64,000 nucleotides of DNA from Legionella wadsworthii DSM 21896 = ATCC 33877 (lineage in GTDB: Bacteria; Pseudomonadota; Gammaproteobacteria; Legionellales; Legionellaceae): assembly GCF_000701265.1 (NCBI RefSeq), contig NZ_KL370759.1, forward strand, positions 655,631 through 719,630. The letters run 5' to 3'. Below the pieces are notes generated by a model. The model did not search any database and was not told the origin of the DNA. It saw nothing but the letters and a program-made list of their open reading frames with translations. Positions 19,157 through 27,058 of this stretch are shown here, piece after piece; position 1 is the first letter of the stretch; every line of letters starts with the position of its first letter. Made by a program: the position numbers and the translations under genes.

Positions 19157-19588
19157 AAGGATATATATCCGCTTAAAGATACCCAGATGAGATTTGTATA
19201 ATTTTATCACAATGTGAAATATATGTCCGATTTTTATGTGTGAATTGGTATATATAATGCGGAATCATTTTGTAAAATAAAAAAATATATGGAGTCAAGT
19301 CTGTTTTTTTAAATTTTATTTGTTAAGATAGCAATGCCTTATTTTCTTTTTAAATATCCTGTCTGTGGATATTTTTTCAATGTGAATCAATCCTAATAAA
19401 ATAGCTAAATAGAAAACCGTCTTCTTGACCTTTATCTATTTATCTTTTTAATCAAATTTTTCTTTTAGTTATTCACATTTTCTGTGGATAAGTCTGTTCA
19501 TAGTCTGTCAAACACCTTGTAAATATTCAAAATCGCAGTGATAAACGTTATTCTTTCAATGTATTAAGAATAATGTGTCAATTGTTTA
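19157..19588. other. AT-rich intergenic region with DnaA-box-like sequences
   Basis: No gene is visible in about 370 bases of strongly AT-rich DNA. It contains TGTGGATAA (19483-19491, a perfect DnaA box on the minus strand), TTATTCACA (19469-19477, a common variant) and TGTGGATAT (19364-19372). No dnaA, dnaN, rpmH or gidA gene is near, so this is not an obvious chromosomal origin. It could bind DnaA as a titration or regulatory site. Confidence 0.4.
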
Positions 19589-19909
19589 TTAACTCTCCAG
19601 GCTCGTTGGAAAGAGGCAGGAGAGAACGACATAATTTGAATCACTTCCTGTGCAAGTAAATAGAACACCTGTCGGCTCATTACCATTTTCCGAAACTAAT
19701 ATTTGATGCATTAATTTCATTCCCCCAGCATCATGACATGCACTGGATAAAGTATTAAAAACATTACCAATCGTTTTTATCTGTCCGGCACTCTCATAAG
19801 CTTTTTCACATTGAGGAGATTGGCCGCTAGGGGCTGATAGTGCTTCTTCAGCATATGTATTTTGATAAAAAAATAAAGCGAGGAGACACAGTCCTTGATA
19901 TATTTTCAT
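19589..19909 (-). CDS. Small exported Cys-containing protein
   Basis: An unrecognised 106 aa protein with an N-terminal signal peptide (MKIYQGLCLLALFFYQNTYA) and a likely AYA/EEA cleavage region. The mature part of about 86 residues has four cysteines (in SPQCE, SSACHD, LFTCTG and VLSCLF), which suggests two disulfides in the periplasm or outside the cell. The ATG at 19909 has an AGGG site nine bases upstream; the ATG at 19918 lies too close to it. No operon partner is present. Confidence 0.65.
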   Translation of the reverse strand: MKIYQGLCLLALFFYQNTYAEEALSAPSGQSPQCEKAYESAGQIKTIGNVFNTLSSACHDAGGMKLMHQILVSENGNEPTGVLFTCTGSDSNYVVLSCLFPTSLES

Positions 19910-20302
19910 AGATATCATCCCTGTTCGATTATTTTATTTTATTATAGGTTTGAAATTGAAAAATTGAGAAATTTCTTTTCATAATACTTGTCAAAATTAA
20001 AACAACATGGCCGGTGCTGAATGGCTCGCTCATTAGTCACTCACCTTTAGATTAAATATACAATTTTTAAATTAGTTACAGCACCTGACTGCCTAGAAAA
20101 TACTTGCAGCAGCTACACCTGTTGCTACTACCGCTTTCGTAAAGAAACCATCACCAGGTTCCAACCGTTTTTCATTGTTTCATAAAGATTTAATCTCTTC
20201 CTGTAAGTGAGAATTTTTTATGGTTTTCTCCTTTAACATACCTTTAGAAAAATGGACAGACGGCCATAAAAAAATTGGTCAGAATCAGGATGATAAAGCT
20301 AA
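19910..20302. other. Intergenic stretch with remnants
   Basis: Apart from the broken small frame at 20093-20239, listed separately, I see no gene, RNA or convincing terminator here. It probably contains the promoter of the small exported protein, but no clear -35/-10 pair can be picked out. Confidence 0.4.
20093..20239 (-). pseudogene. Small frame interrupted by one in-frame TGA
   Basis: From an ATG at 20239 a frame reads MLKEKTIKNSHLQEEIKSL, then TGA, then continues in the same frame as NNEKRLEPGDGFFTKAVV with an Ala/Val-rich end ASIF and a TAG stop. The whole would be 48 residues. The hydrophobic, glycine/alanine-rich tail looks like a membrane segment. It may be a small gene broken by one nonsense mutation, or chance. 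The start has only a weak AAAGG site. Confidence 0.3.
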
Positions 20303-21778
20303 TTAGAACCCTTTCGATTCATTTTGAAATTGAGATGTCTCTATAGTAGGGGATGTTTCTGAAGCACTATGCTCGAGATTGACCATTTCTATTTCCTTCA
20401 TTGAGGCTTGGGGATCTATGGATGTTATTTTAGGTGAATTCAAAATAGGGCGTAATGCTGCTGAATAACTGCATGAAGGATGCTCATCATAAAATTTAAG
20501 AGATTCCTCAAGTATGATTAATTTATTTTCCTTTTCACGCTCTTTCATGATTTTTTCATCTTGACGTTTAAAATAAAGTTCTAAACCCCATTTGATAACT
20601 CCAAATACTGCTAAACCTACACCAAATCCGATTAAAACGGGTCCCAGAATTGGTGGGGCAGCTAGTGTTCCGAGTAATATAACCAATCCCACAACAGACA
20701 AAGTCAGAGCGCCTGCACCTAGTGCTAAATTCACAGTAGATTTTGCTATGGCTTCTTTAGCTATAATATGGTTGCGTTCTAATTCATGTAAGGGCTCTGT
20801 AAGGGTTTCAACTTCTTTATCCAATTCAGCAATATCTTGTTGAATCGCACTGATAACTCCTATAAAGAAAAATTTACTTATTGTGTCATCTTCTTTTTGT
20901 TGAAAAATTTTTATCATTTGTGCTAAATAGATAATGAGTAATTGTCTGTCCTGATATAATTGAAGGAGCTTGGTTACTTTATCTTCTTCTGGAGGTATTA
21001 AGTGTAAGCCCATAGTATTACGAATGAAGTTGATAAACTTTTGTATCCCATTTACTTTCTCTGAGGGCACATATTTTTGGGGGTCACAAATGTGTAATAT
21101 AAAATCTAATTCTTCCTCTGCATGAGCATGTGACAAAATGGATTGTTTCTCAATTAGATGTTGTAATTCTAAAGCCCGAATTACTAATCGTTCTCGATAC
21201 TTCTCCTCCTTTAAAGTATCAAAATCACGATTTTTTATTAACTCCATAAAAAGTTTCTTTTCATTATAAGCTTTATTAGTCTGAGACCTGCTAATGAGAG
21301 AGCCTATAAAAGAGACTCCTTCTATGAGGGTAGCTAAAGCAGAAACGGCTACACCAATTCCCGCGGCGACGATTCCTCCTAAAACAAAAGCAGTGATGCC
21401 AAGGGCAGTAGTACCTAAAAGTATAAAAGAAGCTAAAATTTTATTCGCGATTGAGCTTTTCTTATCGGTTAATGTAGTAATGGCATTAGGAATAACAGCA
21501 AACATTTGAAATGCAAAACCTGTAATTCGTAACTCTTCAGCTGCTTGTAAAATAGGAGTAAGGAGGCCGAATCCTTTTTGTAGCGCCTCAACAAGATACT
21601 GAGCTAATTTGCTCCTCTTATGAACCGTATCTAAAAAAGGTTTCTGTTGTTCCTCTGCATCTTTTATTCTTATCTTTAAAGCTTCCATAGCTTGGGACAG
21701 AACCATATGTTTTTTATGTGGGTATGGCATTCTCGTTATAAACGTATCAAATGTTATATAATAATTATAGTTCTGCAT
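20303..21778 (-). CDS. Large coiled-coil membrane protein, candidate effector
   Basis: An unrecognised protein of about 491 aa. A charged N-terminal part is followed by glycine/alanine-rich hydrophobic hairpins at two places, one around ALGITAFVLGGIVAAG and the other around LGAGALTLSVVGLVILLG, with Lys/Glu-rich, coiled-coil-like stretches between. The C-terminus is rich in Glu, Ser and Thr (KEIEMVNLEHSASETSP), like the E-block translocation signals of Dot/Icm substrates. It has no signal peptide from this start. The start is uncertain: ATGs at 21778 and 21730 both have poor sites, and an open TTG frame goes back to 21868. The role is inferred from layout alone. Confidence 0.65.
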   Translation of the reverse strand: MQNYNYYITFDTFITRMPYPHKKHMVLSQAMEALKIRIKDAEEQQKPFLDTVHKRSKLAQYLVEALQKGFGLLTPILQAAEELRITGFAFQMFAVIPNAITTLTDKKSSIANKILASFILLGTTALGITAFVLGGIVAAGIGVAVSALATLIEGVSFIGSLISRSQTNKAYNEKKLFMELIKNRDFDTLKEEKYRERLVIRALELQHLIEKQSILSHAHAEEELDFILHICDPQKYVPSEKVNGIQKFINFIRNTMGLHLIPPEEDKVTKLLQLYQDRQLLIIYLAQMIKIFQQKEDDTISKFFFIGVISAIQQDIAELDKEVETLTEPLHELERNHIIAKEAIAKSTVNLALGAGALTLSVVGLVILLGTLAAPPILGPVLIGFGVGLAVFGVIKWGLELYFKRQDEKIMKEREKENKLIILEESLKFYDEHPSCSYSAALRPILNSPKITSIDPQASMKEIEMVNLEHSASETSPTIETSQFQNESKGF

Positions 21779-22231
21779 TCCTAATGGACAAGCTAAATAC
21801 AATGGAATGCAAAAGACAACAAATTGCAATATTGAAAAACAACAATGAAGGATAAAAAGATGTACCAAATGGCTTTTATAAGGCTAAGTGGATCTGTGTT
21901 TCAACTCAATTGGATTAAGGTAGATCCATACCTGCATTCCTGGTCTTTACAGATTTTTTCATAAAAATTAATAGAACTAATGCCGTTTGGCCTATCGAAT
22001 TATGGTGCAGTGCAACGCTACATCACCCTATAAAATCTTCTATAAAACAAAAACTTATCAATATTTTAATAAAAAGATTAAATCTTTTTTATAGTGAATT
22101 AAAAAAACTCATTATCTTTTTGAGATGATTTTGTATAGGCCCTATTGACGCTGACTGAAAAATATGCAAAATTTATATTTAATTTGCACTTTAGTGTAAG
22201 GTTTGTGGGTATTTTTTTAAGGTAATTGATT
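21779..22231. other. Intergenic region upstream of the amino acid permease
   Basis: About 450 bases without a convincing gene. It probably holds divergent promoters for the effector-like gene and the permease. A run near 21979 (atgccgtttggcct) resembles the sequence near 18693 after the sterol reductase gene, but is too short to interpret. Confidence 0.35.
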
Positions 22232-23752
22232 ATGGATTCAAGTTGTAAGCATGCCAAACTTTCCTTGTTTAGCGCAACAGCACTATCTGCAACGGCCATG
22301 GTGGGCTCTGGATGGCTTTTTAGTGCCCAGCTTAACGCTAAAATTGCAGGGAACTATTCTTTTCTTGCATGGATTTTGGCTGCATTATTGGTTATGGCTG
22401 TAGGGTTATGCCTTGCGCAAGTCGCATCAATCTATCCAGTCCGTGGAGCTACTGCTCGCTCCAGTGCCTTATCACACAATAGTATCTTTGGTATGCCTTT
22501 TGCATTTGCCAATTGGTTTGGATTAATGGTTACTATTGGTACAGAGGCTCAAGCGACAACTCAATATTTAGCTGCAGCGCTTAAAAGTAATATGTTGATT
22601 GCAGATAATGTTTTAACTTTATCCGGTAAATTGTTCGCTTTAAGCATTTTAGTGATTTATTTATTTATCAATTACTTTGGAATTAAATTATTAGCCAAAA
22701 TTAATAATACTGTAACTGTAATTAAAATATTCAGTCCACTTTTTACTATATTTATTTTCTTGATTATGCGGTTTGATACCAGCAACTTTAGCTTACCTTC
22801 TAATTCACAATATGGAATCAGTTCCGCAATTACTGCAATAATTTCTGCAGGATTAATCTATTCTTATAATGGATTCCAATTGGCGGTAGCCTTTGCCAGC
22901 GAAATCAAAAATCCCAAACGAAATATTCCATTATCGATTGTTCTATCCATAGTCATTGTCATGTTTGTTTATATGTTATTGCAATTATCGTTCATGGGCG
23001 CAGTACCCCATTCGATGTTGTCTTCGGGTTGGTCGGCTCTTAATTTTCATTCACCCTTAATTAATTTAGCCATGTTGCTCGGTGTTAATTTCTTGGCAAT
23101 GATTTTAATCGCTGATAGTGTCGTCAGCCCATCAGGTACAGGATATTCTTATTTGGGTGGTGCATCTCGAATGTTTTATGCTATGGCAAAGGAAGGGCAA
23201 ATGCCTAAAAAAACAATAAGTAAATTACATCCGCAATATAATCTCTGTCGCCGTTCCTTATTGATTAATTTTACCCTGACTGCAATATTTCTCTGGAACT
23301 CTGACAGTTGGGCTTCACTAATGGTTATTGTTACTGGATATCATTTAATTGGATATATGGCTGCTCCAATTAGTATGGGCGCCATTAAACCCAGCACCCG
23401 ATTTTTTGGTATCATCATCTTTTGTATTCTGGGTATTATGATGAGTACCTTACCTGCGAATGATTTTCTAAAAATGAATTTGTCGATTTCAGTTCTAATG
23501 GTAATTTATGGTGCAGTACAAATTGCGCGTCAAATGAAAGTTTCCACTTTATTGGTATTATCAACGCCTTTTATCACCTATTTATGGCTAATATATTTTT
23601 ATCAAAATATTTATTATATTTTAGTCATTTCCGCTATATTCTATCTGTTAATTACACATAGGGAATATGTCAAATTGTGTAAAGACACGCAAGTCATAGC
23701 GGATGATATTGCCGACATCCATTTAAAACTCAATGAAGTGCAGCAGGCTTGA
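22232..23752 (+). CDS. APC-family amino acid permease
   Basis: A 506 aa inner-membrane transporter of the amino acid-polyamine-organocation superfamily, with about 12 membrane segments. The first segment carries the unwound-helix motif ATAMVGSGWLF, and FASEIKNPKRNIP is the usual loop after segment six. The substrate cannot be read from the sequence; an amino acid import or exchange role fits an intracellular amino-acid feeder. The ATG at 22232 has an AAGGT site about nine bases upstream. It appears to be monocistronic. Confidence 0.85.
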   Translation: MDSSCKHAKLSLFSATALSATAMVGSGWLFSAQLNAKIAGNYSFLAWILAALLVMAVGLCLAQVASIYPVRGATARSSALSHNSIFGMPFAFANWFGLMVTIGTEAQATTQYLAAALKSNMLIADNVLTLSGKLFALSILVIYLFINYFGIKLLAKINNTVTVIKIFSPLFTIFIFLIMRFDTSNFSLPSNSQYGISSAITAIISAGLIYSYNGFQLAVAFASEIKNPKRNIPLSIVLSIVIVMFVYMLLQLSFMGAVPHSMLSSGWSALNFHSPLINLAMLLGVNFLAMILIADSVVSPSGTGYSYLGGASRMFYAMAKEGQMPKKTISKLHPQYNLCRRSLLINFTLTAIFLWNSDSWASLMVIVTGYHLIGYMAAPISMGAIKPSTRFFGIIIFCILGIMMSTLPANDFLKMNLSISVLMVIYGAVQIARQMKVSTLLVLSTPFITYLWLIYFYQNIYYILVISAIFYLLITHREYVKLCKDTQVIADDIADIHLKLNEVQQA

Positions 23753-23756
23753 CGAA

Positions 23757-23788
23757 GATTCCCGTATTCAACTAATGCGGGTATCTTT
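23757..23788. terminator. Bidirectional terminator
   Basis: A GAT-CCCG / CGGG-ATC stem with one mismatch is followed by TTT on the plus strand and overlaps the end of the convergent methyltransferase gene. It lies between two converging stops, as expected for a shared terminator. Confidence 0.65.
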
Positions 23789-24404
23789 ATATTTTTTCAG
23801 CAACGACTAAATATTGATGCCAATATTTGAAATAAGAACCTGATGCATCTACTCCAAAATGTTCTTTTTCATCAAGCCATAATATTTTAAATGGGATAAA
23901 TAAATTATCCAATTCTTCCGGGGTCAAAAAAGTCATATCTGAATCTTTATTAGGATACCAATCATCCTTTATGCCAAAAAAGGCTCCAGAAAAAATTCCC
24001 TTTGGAGACAAAGTATTCAAGATTATTTCCCAAAACGGATAAAAGAATTCTCTCTTTACAAAGGGAAGACTAAAGCTTGCATTGATTAATTGACAAGGTG
24101 GTAGGTAACGTATCGTCTCAAATTTGGCTATCTTTGTCACAAGTTTGCTTTTCAAACTTTGAGGACATGAATTTTCTAAAGTAGACAGGGCATCAACTTG
24201 TGAATCAATCGCCAAAACTGACCATTTATTCCTTAAAAGCTCAATTGAGTCATTGCCCGCCCCACAACCTAAATCAATGGCAAATAGAGAATTGTTTAAA
24301 GTTTTTCTGTCGTGAAATAGTTCAATTGCTTTCACTACAGTTTTTCTAGGAATTGTTAATTGTTTTGTTTTTTTATAATAAATATTCCAGTTGCTGCAAT
24401 CCAT
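23787..24404 (-). CDS. Class I SAM-dependent methyltransferase
   Basis: A 205 aa Rossmann-fold methyltransferase. Motif I is FAIDLGCGAGNDS (about residues 41-53), the acidic ribose-binding position follows in VLAIDSQ, and the motif IV region is INASFSLPF. The overall layout resembles TehB-like small-molecule methyltransferases. The substrate is unknown. It diverges from a 29-residue Cys-containing peptide gene and shares with it a 98 bp region that contains a perfect palindrome, so the two are probably coregulated. Whether it modifies the peptide is speculation. Confidence 0.82.
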   Translation of the reverse strand: MDCSNWNIYYKKTKQLTIPRKTVVKAIELFHDRKTLNNSLFAIDLGCGAGNDSIELLRNKWSVLAIDSQVDALSTLENSCPQSLKSKLVTKIAKFETIRYLPPCQLINASFSLPFVKREFFYPFWEIILNTLSPKGIFSGAFFGIKDDWYPNKDSDMTFLTPEELDNLFIPFKILWLDEKEHFGVDASGSYFKYWHQYLVVAEKI

Positions 24405-24417
24405 AAAATTCTCTTGG

Positions 24418-24437
24418 TAGTTACCAAATGGTAACTA
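24418..24437. promoter_or_regulatory. Perfect palindrome, candidate HxlR operator
   Basis: TAGTTACC-AAAT-GGTAACTA, 8 bp arms around a 4 bp centre, lies 14 bp upstream of the methyltransferase start and directly beside the -35 box of the divergent peptide promoter. The symmetric GTTAC/GTAAC half-sites suit a dimeric winged-helix regulator; an HxlR-family gene is 260 bp away. Binding is inferred. Confidence 0.6.
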
Positions 24438-24438
24438 A

Positions 24439-24465
24439 TTGACTGTTTTAAATAGCTTTTATAAT
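24439..24465 (+). promoter_or_regulatory. Promoter of the small peptide gene
   Basis: TTGACT (24439-24444) and TATAAT (24460-24465) with a 15 bp spacer, shorter than the ideal 17. Transcription would start near 24472, about 30 bases before the ATG at 24503. The adjoining palindrome would let a bound repressor block the -35 region. Confidence 0.5.
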
Positions 24466-24502
24466 CTCATAAGAGTGTTTTGAGTCAATAATGGAGAAAA
24501 AA

Positions 24503-24592
24503 ATGAAAGAGAAAATCATAAAAAAAATAGTTCGCAAAAAAATGCTCCAAAGAAGTAAAGGTTGGTGTGGCCCGGGAACCTGTATAGGTTAA
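24503..24592 (+). CDS. 29-residue basic peptide ending in WCGPGTCIG
   Basis: A short gene with a GGAG ribosome site six bases before its ATG. The peptide starts MKEKIIKKIVRKKMLQRSKG, a strongly basic amphipathic stretch, and ends WCGPGTCIG. Two cysteines, two prolines/glycines and a tryptophan sit in the last nine residues. This leader-plus-core look fits a ribosomally made, modified peptide; the Cys-Gly-Pro pattern also recalls a metal-binding or phospholipase calcium-loop fragment. No known maturase is adjacent, only a methyltransferase (divergent) and an HxlR regulator. The gene is below usual annotation limits. Function is unknown. Confidence 0.5.
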   Translation: MKEKIIKKIVRKKMLQRSKGWCGPGTCIG

Positions 24593-24627
24593 CTAAGAAG
24601 GCACATATAAATCCATATTTATTTCCC

Positions 24628-24665
24628 GCGAACAAGTCTCGGGGTATTGTGGCGTAGTGAAGCGT
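24628..24665. repeat. Copy of the GC-rich dispersed hairpin
   Basis: Read on the minus strand, this stretch contains CCCCGAGACTTGTTCGCGGG, which differs from the hairpin at 236-256 by one base over its length; ctacgcc precedes both. The arms pair with a single mismatch. It lies between the convergent peptide and HxlR genes and could terminate both. Confidence 0.65.
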
Positions 24666-24697
24666 CTCACCGAATGCAAAGGGTACGGCCAATAACC

Positions 24698-25066
24698 TCA
24701 ATAGCCATGCGGTGGGACACTCTGATGTTCAGCAAACATAATGGCTTCTATATTTTTTTCAGTCCATGCAGTTAATAATTTTAAAATAGTTCCTAATTCT
24801 TTTCCTAAAGTAGTCAAAGAGTATTCAACTTTCATGGGTAACACTGGAAATGGGCATCTAAAAATAAGACCTAAACGCTCTAATTTATTTAATGATTGAG
24901 TCAGCATTTTTGGAGATATTCCGCTTATTTCCCGTTTTAGTTCACCAAACCGTAAAGTCTTTTGAAGTAAAATGCTGATAATCAAAATGGACCATTTATC
25001 GCTTATTTTTTCTAATACATTATGCGAAGGACATCGATCATTGTAAACCGAGAAATTTTTAATCAT
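24698..25066 (-). CDS. HxlR-family winged-helix regulator
   Basis: A 122 aa transcription regulator of the HxlR family. The conserved N-terminal cysteine is Cys12, in DRCPSHNVLEKISDKWS; in relatives such as YodB and HypR the equivalent Cys senses oxidants or electrophiles. The winged helix covers about residues 25-95, with RFGELKREISGISPKML as recognition region and LTTLGKELGTIL near the end. Its likely targets are the peptide and methyltransferase genes next to it, by position of the palindrome. It has no such palindrome directly upstream of itself. Confidence 0.88.
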   Translation of the reverse strand: MIKNFSVYNDRCPSHNVLEKISDKWSILIISILLQKTLRFGELKREISGISPKMLTQSLNKLERLGLIFRCPFPVLPMKVEYSLTTLGKELGTILKLLTAWTEKNIEAIMFAEHQSVPPHGY

Positions 25067-25350
25067 GAGTGCAAAATCCTTTTAAGTTAGGAATAACATC
25101 ATTTATTGCTCCCATAATAGAGACCGAATTAGAGATATATCAAGGTTTATTTTGGATTCAGTAAGAGCAGGGTGCCATTTCAATCTGCTTGCAGGTTAAA
25201 CATAGATACTGTTTTTTTTGCTCCTCACTTATTTTATCAATACAAGCATTCTGCCTATGACAAACGATAGCTCACCTATGTTTTCAAGATAAATATTGCT
25301 TAAAAAACTGTTCTATAATTATACAGGCCGGGCGTTTTAAGGAGGAGGCT

Positions 25351-25950
25351 ATGCCAAAAATACAACCTGGAGGACAAATTGGACCCAATAACGCAGGAAA
25401 AATGATTTTGCGTGGTTGTTTTATGAACGTGTCGCAAGCTTGGATGGAGGAGAAATCTGGCCCTATAGGAGCTATCTTGCTTGATTACCTGAATAATCGT
25501 TGTAATGAAGCAACCCCAATCAAACTAAACTATGGAGAAGCAATTCCTCCCCATAGGGAAAAGGGGCCTTTTTTAATAGATATTGAGTTCACAGAAAATG
25601 TCGTAGCCAAATTGAAAAATTTAGAACTAAAAGGTAATGAATTAGCTCAAGCTTCTCCAGATGAAATTTATGACCAAGTAACGGATCAGGTAATGAGAAT
25701 TAATCAAGAGATATTAAAATATAAATTCCAATGCGACCGAGAAGGGATTAGCCCTATGTTTGTAGGTATTCCGGACGTAATTATAGAAAATGTCAAATCT
25801 CGAGATCCTGTCACTCATGCGGAAAGCTTAAATTGGGAAAATATCTATGAGAGCGAAGAGAAAGAAGAAAACTTGGATTTATTTGAAGGGATGACTCTTC
25901 GTGAATCGAGTTATGAACCTCCAGATTTATCTTCACTCAGTAAAAAATAA
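25351..25950 (+). CDS. Unknown soluble protein, candidate effector
   Basis: An unrecognised 199 aa protein with a near-perfect AAGGAGG ribosome site six bases before the ATG. It has no signal peptide or membrane segment. The middle (about residues 75-125) is helical and Glu/Lys-rich. The C-terminus is acidic, with YESEEKEENLDLFEG followed by a Ser-rich tail ending SSLSKK, which matches the E-block type of Dot/Icm signal. The preceding 280 bases contain a TATAAT at about 25314 but no recognisable regulator box. The effector role is inference. Confidence 0.65.
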   Translation: MPKIQPGGQIGPNNAGKMILRGCFMNVSQAWMEEKSGPIGAILLDYLNNRCNEATPIKLNYGEAIPPHREKGPFLIDIEFTENVVAKLKNLELKGNELAQASPDEIYDQVTDQVMRINQEILKYKFQCDREGISPMFVGIPDVIIENVKSRDPVTHAESLNWENIYESEEKEENLDLFEGMTLRESSYEPPDLSSLSKK

Positions 25951-26125
25951 TCAATTTCAATACAAGTATATATTGTGCTAAATAAGCGCTCATATGTTGA
26001 TCCAAAAAAATAGATAACTCCATTAAAAGAATTTCTCTTAATAAAACCTTAATTTTAGGTGTTTAGAATATAAACTATAAGCACAATAAATGCGCTTTAA
26101 TTAATTTATTATTAAGGATACCTAC

Positions 26126-26479
26126 GTGAATAAAATTTTCTCTTTATTTCTTTTCATGATCATTGGATTATTCTCTGTTCAAGCTAACGCAAAAATTATT
26201 AAACTTAGCCCGAACGAAACGAAGGTGCTGGCAAATAACTCACTTTGGACGCTTAATGCCACATGTGTCGTACAAAGTTCACAACCTAAAAACAGCAAAA
26301 TCAAAGTATATGTAACCAAAAATAGCGGTACTATAAATGGAAAAACTATATCCGCGGGACATGGAACTCTAATTCATGTGAAAAACAACAGCAGTTTATC
26401 TGTAAGTGCAGAGTCTGGGACTCAAATCAATCTTGTCAATTTAGGCTCTAGCCAGCTAGAAGCTGCTTGTTCTACCTAA
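26126..26479 (+). CDS. Small exported protein
   Basis: An unrecognised 117 aa protein with a signal peptide MNKIFSLFLFMIIGLFSVQA and an ANA cleavage site near residue 22. The mature part is beta-rich and Ser/Asn-rich with two cysteines (ATCVV and AACST), which could form one disulfide joining the two ends of the domain. The start is GTG at 26126 with an AAGGAT site six bases upstream. A strong terminator follows. It is probably periplasmic or secreted, with unknown role. Confidence 0.7.
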   Translation: MNKIFSLFLFMIIGLFSVQANAKIIKLSPNETKVLANNSLWTLNATCVVQSSQPKNSKIKVYVTKNSGTINGKTISAGHGTLIHVKNNSSLSVSAESGTQINLVNLGSSQLEAACST

Positions 26480-26494
26480 AGATATCAGAAAGGA

Positions 26495-26526
26495 AAACCC
26501 TGTTTTGATACGAACAGGGTTTTTAA
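26495..26526 (+). terminator. Rho-independent terminator
   Basis: A 10 bp stem AAACCCTGTT / AACAGGGTTT with an 8-base loop runs into a T-tract, 15 bases after the stop of the small exported protein. Confidence 0.88.
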
Positions 26527-26711
26527 TACATATTTCGCATTTTCTATATACTAAGCACTCTTAATCCATTGATGTATAAAAGATTCGACGCATCGAAGCT
26601 TCTTACAAAAGCATGAATGACACGTAGTGAGCATAATCTTTAGAAATCTGCTTCCATGAGGAAAATTTGTGATAATTGCCTTTTTTGCAGCATTGATGCT
26701 AATATGATTGA

Positions 26712-27023
26712 ATGAGAAAAAATCTTGCACTTGTTTTATTCTTACTCATGAGTGCGCTCTTTCTTGCGCCACTCAAACTTCCAACGTGTCCTTTTCAAAG
26801 TGCACCTGCGGCCCTTTCTATTGCAATCACCCCTTGTTCGGCACAACAAATAATGAGCAATAGCTGTTTCTCGGCTTCTTATTGGTTTCAGGAAGAATTC
26901 AACACCAAATATTTAAATGTCATCGCAAATCTGATTGGTTTACTGGGTTTTTTAATCATCTTTTCAAAATATATTTCACCTCAGGATGAGATTTACCGTC
27001 CTCCTATTAAATCCTTAATTTAG
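26712..27023 (+). CDS. Small membrane protein upstream of dsbD
   Basis: An unrecognised 103 aa protein. The first 20 residues form a hydrophobic signal anchor (LALVLFLLMSALFLAP), a short loop with three cysteines follows, and a second membrane segment (VIANLIGLLGFLIIF) lies near residue 80. The gene ends 35 bases before dsbD and probably shares its transcript. The periplasmic cysteines, in PTCPF, TPCSA and NSCFS, make a link with disulfide exchange plausible but unproven. The start codon has no strong ribosome site. Confidence 0.55.
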   Translation: MRKNLALVLFLLMSALFLAPLKLPTCPFQSAPAALSIAITPCSAQQIMSNSCFSASYWFQEEFNTKYLNVIANLIGLLGFLIIFSKYISPQDEIYRPPIKSLI

Positions 27024-27058
27024 TTTAAATAATTTAAAACTTAATTTAAGGAATCAAA

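Noticed and set aside
19364..19491. Chromosomal replication origin
   Set aside because: Only three DnaA-box-like sites, and no dnaA, dnaN, rpmH or gidA nearby.
18693..21995. Repeat pair atgccgtt-ggcct near 18693 and 21979
   Set aside because: The match is only about 15 bases with a mismatch, too short to separate from chance.
24503..24592. Methanobactin precursor
   Set aside because: The leader-core look is similar, but the Cys spacing differs and no MbnB/MbnC-type genes are present in the window.
24516..24701. Minus-strand 61-codon frame
   Set aside because: It lies opposite the small peptide gene and through a dispersed repeat, has no ribosome site, and ends in a Phe/Leu-rich antisense pattern.
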